Positions 55,602 through 63,004 of a stretch of DNA of 64,000 bases are shown piece by piece. This stretch comes from Flagellimonas taeanensis. Lineage in GTDB: Bacteria; Bacteroidota; Bacteroidia; Flavobacteriales; Flavobacteriaceae. Below the pieces are notes generated by a model. The model saw only the letters and a program-made list of their open reading frames with translations, did no database searches and was not told the origin of the DNA. The first letter of the stretch is position 1, and each line of letters opens with the position of its first letter. Both the position numbers and the translations under genes were made by a program. The stretch lies in NCBI RefSeq assembly GCF_003584105.1, contig NZ_QXFO01000019.1:36185-100184 (forward strand), read 5' to 3'.

Positions 55602-56343
55602 TCTTTTCGTTTCCATGGTGCTTCTCCCCATTTGTATGTTGGGGCAGAGCGAACCCATAGATCTTCAACCCAAGGATACTGTGGAGTATAAGGATGAATA
55701 TGGCCTTCGGGTGGGTGTGGATTTGAGCAAACTGGTGCTGTCCTTTGCCGATGAGGACTATACAGGTTTGGAATTGGTCGGGGATTACCGATTGACCCAA
55801 AAGCTCTATTTGGCCGCTGAAATTGGCAACGAGACGAAAACACAGGGGGAAAGTCTGAACAGTACCCTACTTTATAATTTCAAGACCTCGGGAAGCTATA
55901 TCAAAGTCGGGGCAGAAGTGAACACGTATCAAAATTGGTTCGGGATGAACAATGCCATTACCATCGGGGGTAGGTTTGCCGCCGCCAGTTTTAGCCAGAC
56001 CCTGAACGATTACACCATCTTCAACAGCAATCATTTATACAACCCTGACTTTTTGCCGGGCATCCAGCCCAAGCAGGAATTCAGTGGCCTGAACGCTTCG
56101 TGGTTGGAGTTCATTATGGGTATCAAGGCCGAGCTCTTTGCCAATATTTATATTGGCATGAGCGCCCGTTTGGGATTCTTGGTTTCGAACAAGGAGGATG
56201 AACGCTTCCCGAACCTTTGGATTCCGGGGTTCAACAAGGTTACCGATGGAAGTAATTTCGGGGTGAGCTACAACTATTCCATTTCCTACTTTATCCCCCT
56301 TTACAAGAAGTCAAAAAAGAAAAAGGAAGAACCCAAACAGTAA
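55582..56343 (+). CDS. DUF6048 outer-membrane protein
   Basis: 253 residues from ATG 55582, which lies 20 bases inside the DUF6452 gene and provides a signal peptide (MSRYFISLFVSMVLLPICML). The mature sequence alternates polar and aromatic residues (LYLAAEIGNETK; YIKVGAEVNTYQNWFG; SARLGFLVSNK) and ends with YSISYFIPLY before a Lys-rich tail (KKSKKKKEEPKQ). It is probably a barrel or amphipathic outer-membrane protein working with the DUF6452 lipoprotein. Function unknown. Confidence 0.75.
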   Translation: MSRYFISLFVSMVLLPICMLGQSEPIDLQPKDTVEYKDEYGLRVGVDLSKLVLSFADEDYTGLELVGDYRLTQKLYLAAEIGNETKTQGESLNSTLLYNFKTSGSYIKVGAEVNTYQNWFGMNNAITIGGRFAAASFSQTLNDYTIFNSNHLYNPDFLPGIQPKQEFSGLNASWLEFIMGIKAELFANIYIGMSARLGFLVSNKEDERFPNLWIPGFNKVTDGSNFGVSYNYSISYFIPLYKKSKKKKEEPKQ

Positions 56344-56345
56344 TC

Positions 56346-56687
56346 ATGAAGAATACCCTTATCAATTATGTGGAGTTCAAGGCAAACGACCTTCAAAAAA
56401 TAAAGGATTTTTATGGTCCCACCTTTGGTTGGTCGTTCACGGACTATGGACCCGATTATGTTGCCTTTTCGGATAGTGGGCTTGAAGGTGGTTTTGAAAG
56501 AACGGAGGAAAAGGTCACGAACGGGGCATTGATCGTACTTTACCATGAAGACCTGGAAGGCATACGGGACAAAGTGGCCAAGGCAGGGGGCACCATTGTC
56601 AAGGACATATTCTCGTTTCCGGGTGGAAGAAGATTTCACTTTACCGACCCATCTCGCAATGAGTTGGCCATTTGGTCTGACAAGTAA
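56346..56687 (+). CDS. VOC (glyoxalase/bleomycin-resistance fold) protein
   Basis: 113 residues, the length of a single VOC module. The start MKNTLINYVEFKANDLQKIK and the segments FYGPTFGWSFTDYGPDYVAF and GRRFHFTDPSRNELAIW match the family; a Glu near the C-terminus (RNELAIW) would be the second metal ligand. Substrate unknown. It begins two bases after the DUF6048 gene and is the last gene before a terminator. Confidence 0.85.
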   Translation: MKNTLINYVEFKANDLQKIKDFYGPTFGWSFTDYGPDYVAFSDSGLEGGFERTEEKVTNGALIVLYHEDLEGIRDKVAKAGGTIVKDIFSFPGGRRFHFTDPSRNELAIWSDK

Positions 56688-56716
56688 AGAAATCCATCCT
56701 AGTTGATTCCAACAAA

Positions 56717-56744
56717 AAAAGGACCTGAATCTTCAAGTCCTTTT
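56717..56744 (+). terminator. terminator of rlmD operon
   Basis: AAAAGGAC and GTCCTTTT form the outer stem, with TGAA/TTCA inside and one C/A mismatch, in A/T-rich flanks, 29 bases after the last gene. Confidence 0.8.
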
Positions 56745-56863
56745 CCCGATAATTAGATTGAGTTAGTTAGTTTGTGCTTTAAACACATGCCAAAGCTAAA
56801 CATTTATTCCACTTGAGCAAATTTTTTCGATGTTGTTGTTGCAACAATCACAAAATAGTTTAA

Positions 56864-58021
56864 TTATTGTTGGTACTTTGCCTTCTTGCTCCCTTCATAA
56901 ATTTCGTACTTGACCAACCTTGCTTCCAATTTTCCATTGTACGCCTTTATTTTCCGTGACGGTCTCAATCCCACATGCTTCAAGGCTTCAAGATTGGAGG
57001 TGATCATCCATGCATCTGTACCCGGATATTGTTGTTTCAGTGTGTCCCCTATCTTGGCATAGAACTCGTCCACCTCAATGGGCAAACGCTCCCCATAAGG
57101 AGGGTTGAACACCATATGCAGCTTGCCCTCTACCGGTTTTTCCGTCCTGAAAAAATCCTTTCGCTCTATAGTGATGTATTCCGCTAGGTTGGCATTCTCC
57201 ACATTTTCCTGAGCCTTTCGCACCGCTGAAGGAGCCTTGTCATATCCGATTATTTTATGATGGAACTCACGGGTCTTCTTCAAACTGGCCTCTACGATTT
57301 TTTCATGCAGTTCTGCATCGTAATCCTTCCAGTGCATGAAGGCATACGCTTCCCGATTGATGTTGGCCGGAATATTGCAAGCGATCATGGCCGCTTCGAT
57401 CAAAAAGGTCCCACTGCCGCACATGGGATCCAAAAAATCGGTATGTCCGTCCCAAGAACTGGCCAAAAGCAGTCCTGCCGCCAACACCTCATTGATAGGT
57501 GCAATATTGGTCAAAATACGGTACCCCCGCTGATGCAATGAATTTCCAGAACTGTCCAATGAGACCGTACAAGTATTTTCATGGATATGGATATTGATAC
57601 GCACATCGGGATCCTGTGAATCCACATTGGGGCGTTGTCTTTCCACTTCCCTGAACTTGTCCACAATGGCATCCTTGGCCTTGAGGGAAACGAACATGGA
57701 ATTATTGAACACCTCAGAACTCATGGTGGTGTCTATGGCAAAGGTCTTATCGTGACCAAAAAAATGGGGCCAATCCAGTTCGTAAATGCTTCTATAAAGA
57801 TCCTTTTCGTTGAAGACCCTGAACGTGCTTATGGGCTTGTACACTTTCAATGCCGTCCGAAGACACAGGTTGGCCTTGTACATAAACCCGGTGTCCCCTT
57901 CAAATGTTACGTTCCTGACGCCTTCCTCCACTCGGCCCGCACCCAAATTCCGTAGTTCTTTGGCCAAAAGAGGCTCAAAGCCATAGAGGGTCTTGGCCAT
58001 CATCTTAAAATTTCCTGCCAT
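56864..58021 (-). CDS. rlmL: THUMP-domain rRNA methyltransferase RlmL-like
   Basis: 385 residues: an N-terminal ferredoxin-like/THUMP region (about 1-165) and a SAM methyltransferase core with DPMCGSGTFLIEAAMIA and the catalytic FNPPYGERL, the N2-guanine methyltransferase motif. It corresponds to the RlmL half of the E. coli RlmKL fusion (m2G2445 of 23S rRNA); the RlmK half is absent, as in most bacteria outside gammaproteobacteria. ATG 58000 (MMAK) is an alternative start. It is divergent from the ZIP gene. Confidence 0.92.
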   Translation of the reverse strand: MAGNFKMMAKTLYGFEPLLAKELRNLGAGRVEEGVRNVTFEGDTGFMYKANLCLRTALKVYKPISTFRVFNEKDLYRSIYELDWPHFFGHDKTFAIDTTMSSEVFNNSMFVSLKAKDAIVDKFREVERQRPNVDSQDPDVRINIHIHENTCTVSLDSSGNSLHQRGYRILTNIAPINEVLAAGLLLASSWDGHTDFLDPMCGSGTFLIEAAMIACNIPANINREAYAFMHWKDYDAELHEKIVEASLKKTREFHHKIIGYDKAPSAVRKAQENVENANLAEYITIERKDFFRTEKPVEGKLHMVFNPPYGERLPIEVDEFYAKIGDTLKQQYPGTDAWMITSNLEALKHVGLRPSRKIKAYNGKLEARLVKYEIYEGSKKAKYQQ

Positions 58022-58052
58022 CCTTTCTTAAAATCTTTCCGTAAAAATAGGC

Positions 58053-58060
58053 TATTTTTG
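58053..58060 (+). promoter_or_regulatory. -7 box before ZIP gene
   Basis: A perfect TATTTTTG on the plus strand ends 17 bases before the ZIP start codon. No clear TTTG precedes it. Confidence 0.4.
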
Positions 58061-58077
58061 CCCCTTCAAGCCTGAAT

Positions 58078-58767
58078 ATGGATTTTCCTTCTATCTTCAT
58101 TTATTTGGCCCCTATCATCGCCGTTTGGGCAGGATTCGGATTTGTCCGGTTCGCAAAGCCCGCTGATACGGGTCGAATCAAACTTTTATTGGCGTTCAGT
58201 GGAGCCTTCTTGTTGGCGCTCACTTTTTTTGAACTGCTCCCGGAAGTGTATGAAGGCCATGATCCCAAAACCATAGCACTTTATATTTTGGGGGGTATCT
58301 TATTGCAGATTTTTTTGGAATTCTTTTCCAAGGGGGCGGAACATGGACACCTGCACATCGATTTGAAGGAGAACAGGTTTCCCCTACTCCTTTTTTTGAG
58401 TTTGTCCGTGCACGCCTTGGTTGAAGGTGTTCCCATCCATGGCAACAACTCCATTCTCTACGGCATTATCATCCACAAGGTCCCGATTGCCATCGTACTC
58501 AGTATTTTTCTGCTGAATTCCAAAATGAAGTTGGGCACCATCCTGCTGTTCATGGCCGCCTTTTCGCTGATGACCCCTTTGGGCAGCTTTGTTTCGGCAC
58601 AATCGGAATGGATGGAGAGCCACGGTCATTTGCTGACCTCCTTGGCCATCGGGGTGTTTTTTCATATTTCCACCATCATCCTTTTTGAAAGTGCGCAGGG
58701 ACACGCTTTCAACCTCAGGAAACTTTTGGTCATCATTTTGGGAATAGGTATCGCCTATTTTGTATAG
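58078..58767 (+). CDS. ZIP family metal transporter
   Basis: 229 residues with eight predicted membrane segments. The metal-site helices are SVHALVEGVPIHGN (helix IV, HxxxE) and GIIIHKVPIAIVLS (helix V), with LTFFELLPEVYEG and a His-rich cytoplasmic loop (KGAEHGHLHIDLK) between helices III and IV. The HK at the helix V site differs from the usual HNxPEG, so selectivity is uncertain; zinc or iron uptake is most likely. It ends 11 bases before the end of the convergent hemolysin III gene. Confidence 0.88.
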   Translation: MDFPSIFIYLAPIIAVWAGFGFVRFAKPADTGRIKLLLAFSGAFLLALTFFELLPEVYEGHDPKTIALYILGGILLQIFLEFFSKGAEHGHLHIDLKENRFPLLLFLSLSVHALVEGVPIHGNNSILYGIIIHKVPIAIVLSIFLLNSKMKLGTILLFMAAFSLMTPLGSFVSAQSEWMESHGHLLTSLAIGVFFHISTIILFESAQGHAFNLRKLLVIILGIGIAYFV

Positions 58768-58778
58768 ATTCAGTTTTC

Positions 58779-59423
58779 TCAAACCAAATACGTAACAATT
58801 CCATAAATCAGAAACCAATGGCTCACTGCGCCACCGAGCACAAAAAAGTGCCATATCAAATGGTTAAAGGGAATCTTTTTCACTGCATAAAACAGGATGC
58901 CAATGGTGTAAAAGGCCCCTCCTAACCCAAGATAGAGCAAGCCGGTGGAAGACATATGCCCCATCAAATAAGGTAGGTCAATGATGATAAGCCATCCCAT
59001 TATCCCATAAAGCACCAAGGAAAACACTTCGAACTTTCCCGTAAAAAATATTTTCAACACCGTTCCGAACAGGGCAATGCCCCAAACTAGGTAGACCAAC
59101 AACCATCCCTTTGATGGTAGCAATATGGTAAGGCACACCGGAGTATAGGTCCCGGCAATCAGGTAGTAAATGCTGATATGGTCCAAAATCCTGAGCTTCT
59201 TTTTCAGTTTGGGATTTTGCACGGCATGGTAGACCGTAGAGGCCACAAACAGTAGTACCAACGACAGCGAATATGCTATGAGACTGCCTTTGAGATAAGG
59301 TGTTCCACCCAAATCTTTCCGAAAAAGAAACATACTGCCCACCAAGGCCAGTACAATCCCGAACGCATGGGAATAGGCATTCCACTTTTCTTCCACTAAA
59401 ACAGGGTCAGATTTGGCAGACAA
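58779..59423 (-). CDS. hemolysin III family (PAQR-like) membrane protein
   Basis: 214 residues with seven membrane segments. The PAQR signature is complete: Ser-His in NAYSHAFG, STVYHAV, the RILDHISIYYLIAGTYTPV block and the C-terminal HLIWHFFVLGGAVSHW zinc-site His residues. Start is a TTG at 59423, the only codon that keeps the NAYSH motif; an in-frame stop lies just upstream. Bacterial members are linked to membrane-lipid homeostasis rather than true haemolysis. Monocistronic. Confidence 0.88.
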   Translation of the reverse strand: MSAKSDPVLVEEKWNAYSHAFGIVLALVGSMFLFRKDLGGTPYLKGSLIAYSLSLVLLFVASTVYHAVQNPKLKKKLRILDHISIYYLIAGTYTPVCLTILLPSKGWLLVYLVWGIALFGTVLKIFFTGKFEVFSLVLYGIMGWLIIIDLPYLMGHMSSTGLLYLGLGGAFYTIGILFYAVKKIPFNHLIWHFFVLGGAVSHWFLIYGIVTYLV

Positions 59424-59570
59424 AATATGCTATATGAAACTGATAATACCAAAATTAACCCAAGGAGATGCCTTTACAAAATGTTCTTCCATATTTCAAC
59501 ATAGGAGCGTTCATATCCATCGATGGAATGGTAAGCTTAGGACATTAAATTGTACCTCTTTCAATTTAAA

Positions 59571-60866
59571 TCATACTCCAAAAACCCTTGGCAACCACAG
59601 GCTAAGGCCCGGGAAATAGGTGATGAGGAACAGTGCCACGATCATGGCAATGAACAATGGCAAAAGGGGTTTGATGACTTTTTCTATGGTCGTATTGGCA
59701 ATACCAACGCCCACGAAGAGCACCGAGCCCACCGGTGGTGTGCAGAGGCCTATGCAAAGGTTGAGCACCATCACGATGCCGAACTGTATGGGGTCCATCC
59801 CCAGCTCGGTCACAATCGGCAAGAAGATGGGTGTGAATATGAGCACTGCCGGCGTCATGTCCATAAAAATGCCCACAAACAAAAGCAACAAGTTGATTAT
59901 CAGTAAGATTATGATCGGGTTGTCACTCAAACCCAACAACACATCACTGATCCCCTGCGGGATGTTCTCAAAGGACATCACCCAGGACATACTCATGGAG
60001 GCACCGATGAGCAACATCACAATGGCTGTGGTCGCAGAGGACTCCAAAAGGATATTGGGCAAACTTTTCCACGTGATTTCCTTATAGGCAAATCCGAGGA
60101 CCAAGGTATAGAGCACTGCGATCGCGGAAGCTTCGGTGGCGGTAAAGACGCCCATCACGATTCCTCCCATGACCACGACCAAAAGCATCAAGCTTGGGAA
60201 CGCTTTCCAAAAAGTGCCCAATACTTCTTTTATTGAACTTCTTTTCCCGACGTTGAACCCTTTTTTCTTGGCCCAGAAATAGGCGACGATCATTAAAAAG
60301 AGCCCTGTTAGCATCCCGGGAATGTATCCAGCCAAAAAGAGCGCGGCAATGGAAACCCCACCACTGGCGAGGGAATACACGATGAGCACATTACTGGGCG
60401 GTATCACCAATCCTGTTGTGGCCGATGTGATGTTCACCGCCACCCCAAATTCCTTGGAATATCCTTCTTTTTCCATTTCAGGGCCGAGTATGCTTCCCAT
60501 GGCGGAAGCGGATGCCATGGCGGAACCTGCTATGGCCCCCATCAACATGGCGGATATAATATTGATCAGGGCCAGTCCGCCCGGTAGCGATCCCACCAAG
60601 GTCTTGGCAAATGCAATGAGCCTGTGGGCTATGCCCCCTTTGTTCATCAGTTGCCCTGAAAGCACAAAAAAGGGAATGGCCAGCAGCGCAAAACTATCCA
60701 GTCCGGTCGCCATCCGTTGTGACACTGTGGTCATTGCCGGCAAAGCAGGAATGCTCACCAACATGGTCAACAAAGATGAAATGGAGATACTCCAGGCCAC
60801 GGGGGTCCCTATGGCCAATAGGCATACAAAGCTGACAACCAAAACCAAGATAGGTATATAATCCAT
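59571..60866 (-). CDS. dctM: TRAP transporter large permease
   Basis: 431 residues with about 12 membrane segments, the DctM/SiaM ion-coupled permease. Characteristic stretches are GMASGLDSFALLAIPFFVLSG-type with the family LMNKGGIAHRLI, GSAMASASAMGSILGPEM and LPIVTELGMDP followed by FGIVMVLNLCIGLCTPPVG. It imports an organic acid together with Na+ using the P and Q subunits encoded just upstream. The gap to dctQ is two bases. It ends the operon; a weak 8-bp A/T hairpin follows. Confidence 0.93.
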   Translation of the reverse strand: MDYIPILVLVVSFVCLLAIGTPVAWSISISSLLTMLVSIPALPAMTTVSQRMATGLDSFALLAIPFFVLSGQLMNKGGIAHRLIAFAKTLVGSLPGGLALINIISAMLMGAIAGSAMASASAMGSILGPEMEKEGYSKEFGVAVNITSATTGLVIPPSNVLIVYSLASGGVSIAALFLAGYIPGMLTGLFLMIVAYFWAKKKGFNVGKRSSIKEVLGTFWKAFPSLMLLVVVMGGIVMGVFTATEASAIAVLYTLVLGFAYKEITWKSLPNILLESSATTAIVMLLIGASMSMSWVMSFENIPQGISDVLLGLSDNPIIILLIINLLLLFVGIFMDMTPAVLIFTPIFLPIVTELGMDPIQFGIVMVLNLCIGLCTPPVGSVLFVGVGIANTTIEKVIKPLLPLFIAMIVALFLITYFPGLSLWLPRVFGV

Positions 60867-60868
60867 GT

Positions 60869-61330
60869 CTATTTTTTATAAATGAGTTCCGTAGCTTTAT
60901 AGTAGATAATCAACAGACCACTCAAGGGCAGTACCGTATATATAAAGGCCAGGGGAACATTGAGTGCGGGGGAGTGTTGTTCCAAGATATAGCTGATGTA
61001 CACCAGCCGTATCCCGCCCACGATCAATGCAAAAAAAGCGAACAGGATGATGAGCACGTTCACCATTCGGAAGAGCAACAACTGTGTCTTTTTACCGGCT
61101 CTCATGGGAAGTACGTCAATGGCCACGTGCATGTTCCTTCCCGAAACATAGGCCGCGCCCAGAACACCGACCCATATCATTAAATATCGGGCTAGCTCGT
61201 CCGTAAAGGAACTTGGGTTGCCCGTGATGTACCTACTGAACACCTGCCACAGTACATTGATGACCATGACGGCCATGATGACCACCAAGATCCAGCCCAA
61301 AATTTTGTCCACTTGCTTCCTAAAGCCCAT
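60869..61330 (-). CDS. dctQ: TRAP transporter small permease
   Basis: 153 residues with four membrane segments (near 13-32, 48-65, 85-108 and 125-145) and the DctQ-type SSFTDELARYLMIWVGVLGA motif. Together with DctM it forms the membrane part of the transporter. The start lies two bases from the upstream dctP stop. Length is typical. Confidence 0.93.
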   Translation of the reverse strand: MGFRKQVDKILGWILVVIMAVMVINVLWQVFSRYITGNPSSFTDELARYLMIWVGVLGAAYVSGRNMHVAIDVLPMRAGKKTQLLLFRMVNVLIILFAFFALIVGGIRLVYISYILEQHSPALNVPLAFIYTVLPLSGLLIIYYKATELIYKK

Positions 61331-61332
61331 AA

Positions 61333-62313
61333 TTAGTTGGTTTGTTGGATTTGTTCTATGAGGCTGCTCATTACCTTATCGTCCTTGTATTGATCATAAA
61401 TCCCTTGGACAGCTTCCTCAAAAGGAGCCTTGTCCGGATAGATCACTTCAACGCCGGCCTTTTCCACTTCCTCTAGGGCTTCCCTTTCAGAAATGGCCCA
61501 TAATTCCCTTTGGTATGCCACCGAATTGTCGGCAGCCTCCTGCAACCATTGCTGCTCCTGCTCGGAGAGCCTGCCCCACAAATGGGTGCTGACCAGCAAT
61601 GCGTCCGGTAGCATGGTGTGTTCGTTGATGGTGTAGTATTTGCAGACCTCATAGTGTCTGGACAGGTAAAAGCTGGGGGGATTGTTCTCCGCACCGTCCA
61701 CTACGCCCTGTTGCAACGAGGTATAGAGTTCGCCCCAGGAAATAGGCGTGGGCGCACCTCCCAGACTACGTACCATATCCATGGCCGTGGCACTTTCCAT
61801 GACCCTGATCTTCAATCCCTTCAGATCATCTGGAGTGGTCACTTGTTTGTCCTTGGTGTAGAAACTTCTGCTTCCGGCGTCATAATAGCAAAGGCCCTTC
61901 AACCAGAATTTTTCTCCCTCTTTCAGCAATTTTTTCCCGATAGGGCCATCCAGCACCGAAAAGGAGTGTTGTTTGTCCCTGAAGAGAAAGGGAATGCCAA
62001 AGACCTTCATATCAGGTGCGAAATTTTCCAGGACGCCCACTGAAACCTTGGTCATGTCCAGACTGCCGATCTGCAAAAGCTCCAGGCTTTCCCGCTCGGA
62101 CCCCAATTGTTGGTTGGGGTATATCTTGATGCTCATCTTTCCGCCGGACAACTTTTCAAGGTCCTCGCCCATTTTGAGCATGGCCTTGTGCACAGAATGG
62201 TTTACATCCAGACCATGGGCCAATTTGATCACCCTGGTCTCTTTGGTCGTATCACAACCTGAGATCACGATCAACAGAACCAATCCCAAAAACCACCTGT
62301 ACCCCACTTTCAT
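61333..62313 (-). CDS. dctP: TRAP substrate-binding protein, lipoprotein
   Basis: 326 residues of the DctP family. The lipoprotein signal ends VISGC with Asp at +2 (CDTTKET), so the binder is membrane-anchored rather than free in the periplasm. The ligand-carboxylate Arg is in GLKIRVMESATAMDMVRSLG, followed by ISWGELYTSLQQGVVDGAE. Position in a kdgK-eda operon points to 2-keto-3-deoxygluconate or a related uronate as ligand. Two-base spacing to its neighbours. Confidence 0.9.
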   Translation of the reverse strand: MKVGYRWFLGLVLLIVISGCDTTKETRVIKLAHGLDVNHSVHKAMLKMGEDLEKLSGGKMSIKIYPNQQLGSERESLELLQIGSLDMTKVSVGVLENFAPDMKVFGIPFLFRDKQHSFSVLDGPIGKKLLKEGEKFWLKGLCYYDAGSRSFYTKDKQVTTPDDLKGLKIRVMESATAMDMVRSLGGAPTPISWGELYTSLQQGVVDGAENNPPSFYLSRHYEVCKYYTINEHTMLPDALLVSTHLWGRLSEQEQQWLQEAADNSVAYQRELWAISEREALEEVEKAGVEVIYPDKAPFEEAVQGIYDQYKDDKVMSSLIEQIQQTN

Positions 62314-62315
62314 AG

Positions 62316-62984
62316 TTATCCCTTAACTTTCTTGATGATGTCCAGGCTCTGTTTCACTGCCGCCTCCAAGGCTGCAAAGTCACCCTTAGCCAGAATTTCC
62401 TTCGAGATGAGCTTGGAGCCCATGCCCACACAGGTCACTCCTGCCTCGAACCATTCGCCCAGGCTTTCCTCGGTCGGAGACACGCCTCCAGTGGGCATGA
62501 CCTCAGTCCAAGGTTGTGGTCCCTTGATGTCCTTGACAAAGTTGGGACCATAGGTCCCCCCGGGGAAGAGCTTTACAATCTCGCAGCCCAGTTCCTCTGC
62601 CCTGGCGATCTCGGTAAGGCTCCCACAGCCCGGCGACCACAGTACTTTCCTGCGGTTGCACGCAATGGCGATGTCCTCCCTGAGCACCGGGGTCACCACG
62701 AAGTTTGCCCCCAGTGCCATGTACAGTGAGGCCGAGGCGGCGTCCGTGACGCTGCCCACCCCCATCATCATCCCGGGAAGTTCCGTGAGGGCATATTTGT
62801 TGAGCTCCCCGAACACCTCGTGGGCAAAGTCCCCACGGGCCGTGAACTCCATCAACCGTGCCCCTCCGTCGTAACAGGCCCTCAGCACCTTCTTCCCCAG
62901 TTCGATGTCCCGGTGGAAGAACAACGGGACGAGTCCCGTTTCCCTCATTGCTTGTGCCACTTGTGTTCTTGTATATTGTGCCAT
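62316..62984 (-). CDS. eda: 2-keto-3-deoxy-6-phosphogluconate aldolase
   Basis: 222 residues of KDPG/KHG aldolase. The Schiff-base Lys138 is in EIVKLFPGG, the catalytic Glu in LMEFTAR (residue 46) and the phosphate site in MPTGGVSP. It splits KDPG, made by KdgK, into pyruvate and glyceraldehyde-3-phosphate. It starts 20 bases after kdgK and dctP follows after two bases. This gene and kdgK are visibly richer in G+C than the rest of the window. Confidence 0.95.
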   Translation of the reverse strand: MAQYTRTQVAQAMRETGLVPLFFHRDIELGKKVLRACYDGGARLMEFTARGDFAHEVFGELNKYALTELPGMMMGVGSVTDAASASLYMALGANFVVTPVLREDIAIACNRRKVLWSPGCGSLTEIARAEELGCEIVKLFPGGTYGPNFVKDIKGPQPWTEVMPTGGVSPTEESLGEWFEAGVTCVGMGSKLISKEILAKGDFAALEAAVKQSLDIIKKVKG

Positions 62985-63004
62985 TGCTTCTTTTCTTTTA
63001 ACTA

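Noticed and set aside
59516..59527. Perfect 12-base palindrome TCCATCGATGGA in the hemolysin III - dctM gap
   Set aside because: A single short palindrome without a second half-site or promoter link; it could arise by chance.
59545..59569. TTAAATTG/CAATTTAA hairpin just after dctM
   Set aside because: Stem is only A/T-rich and no T run follows on the minus strand, so I did not call it a terminator.
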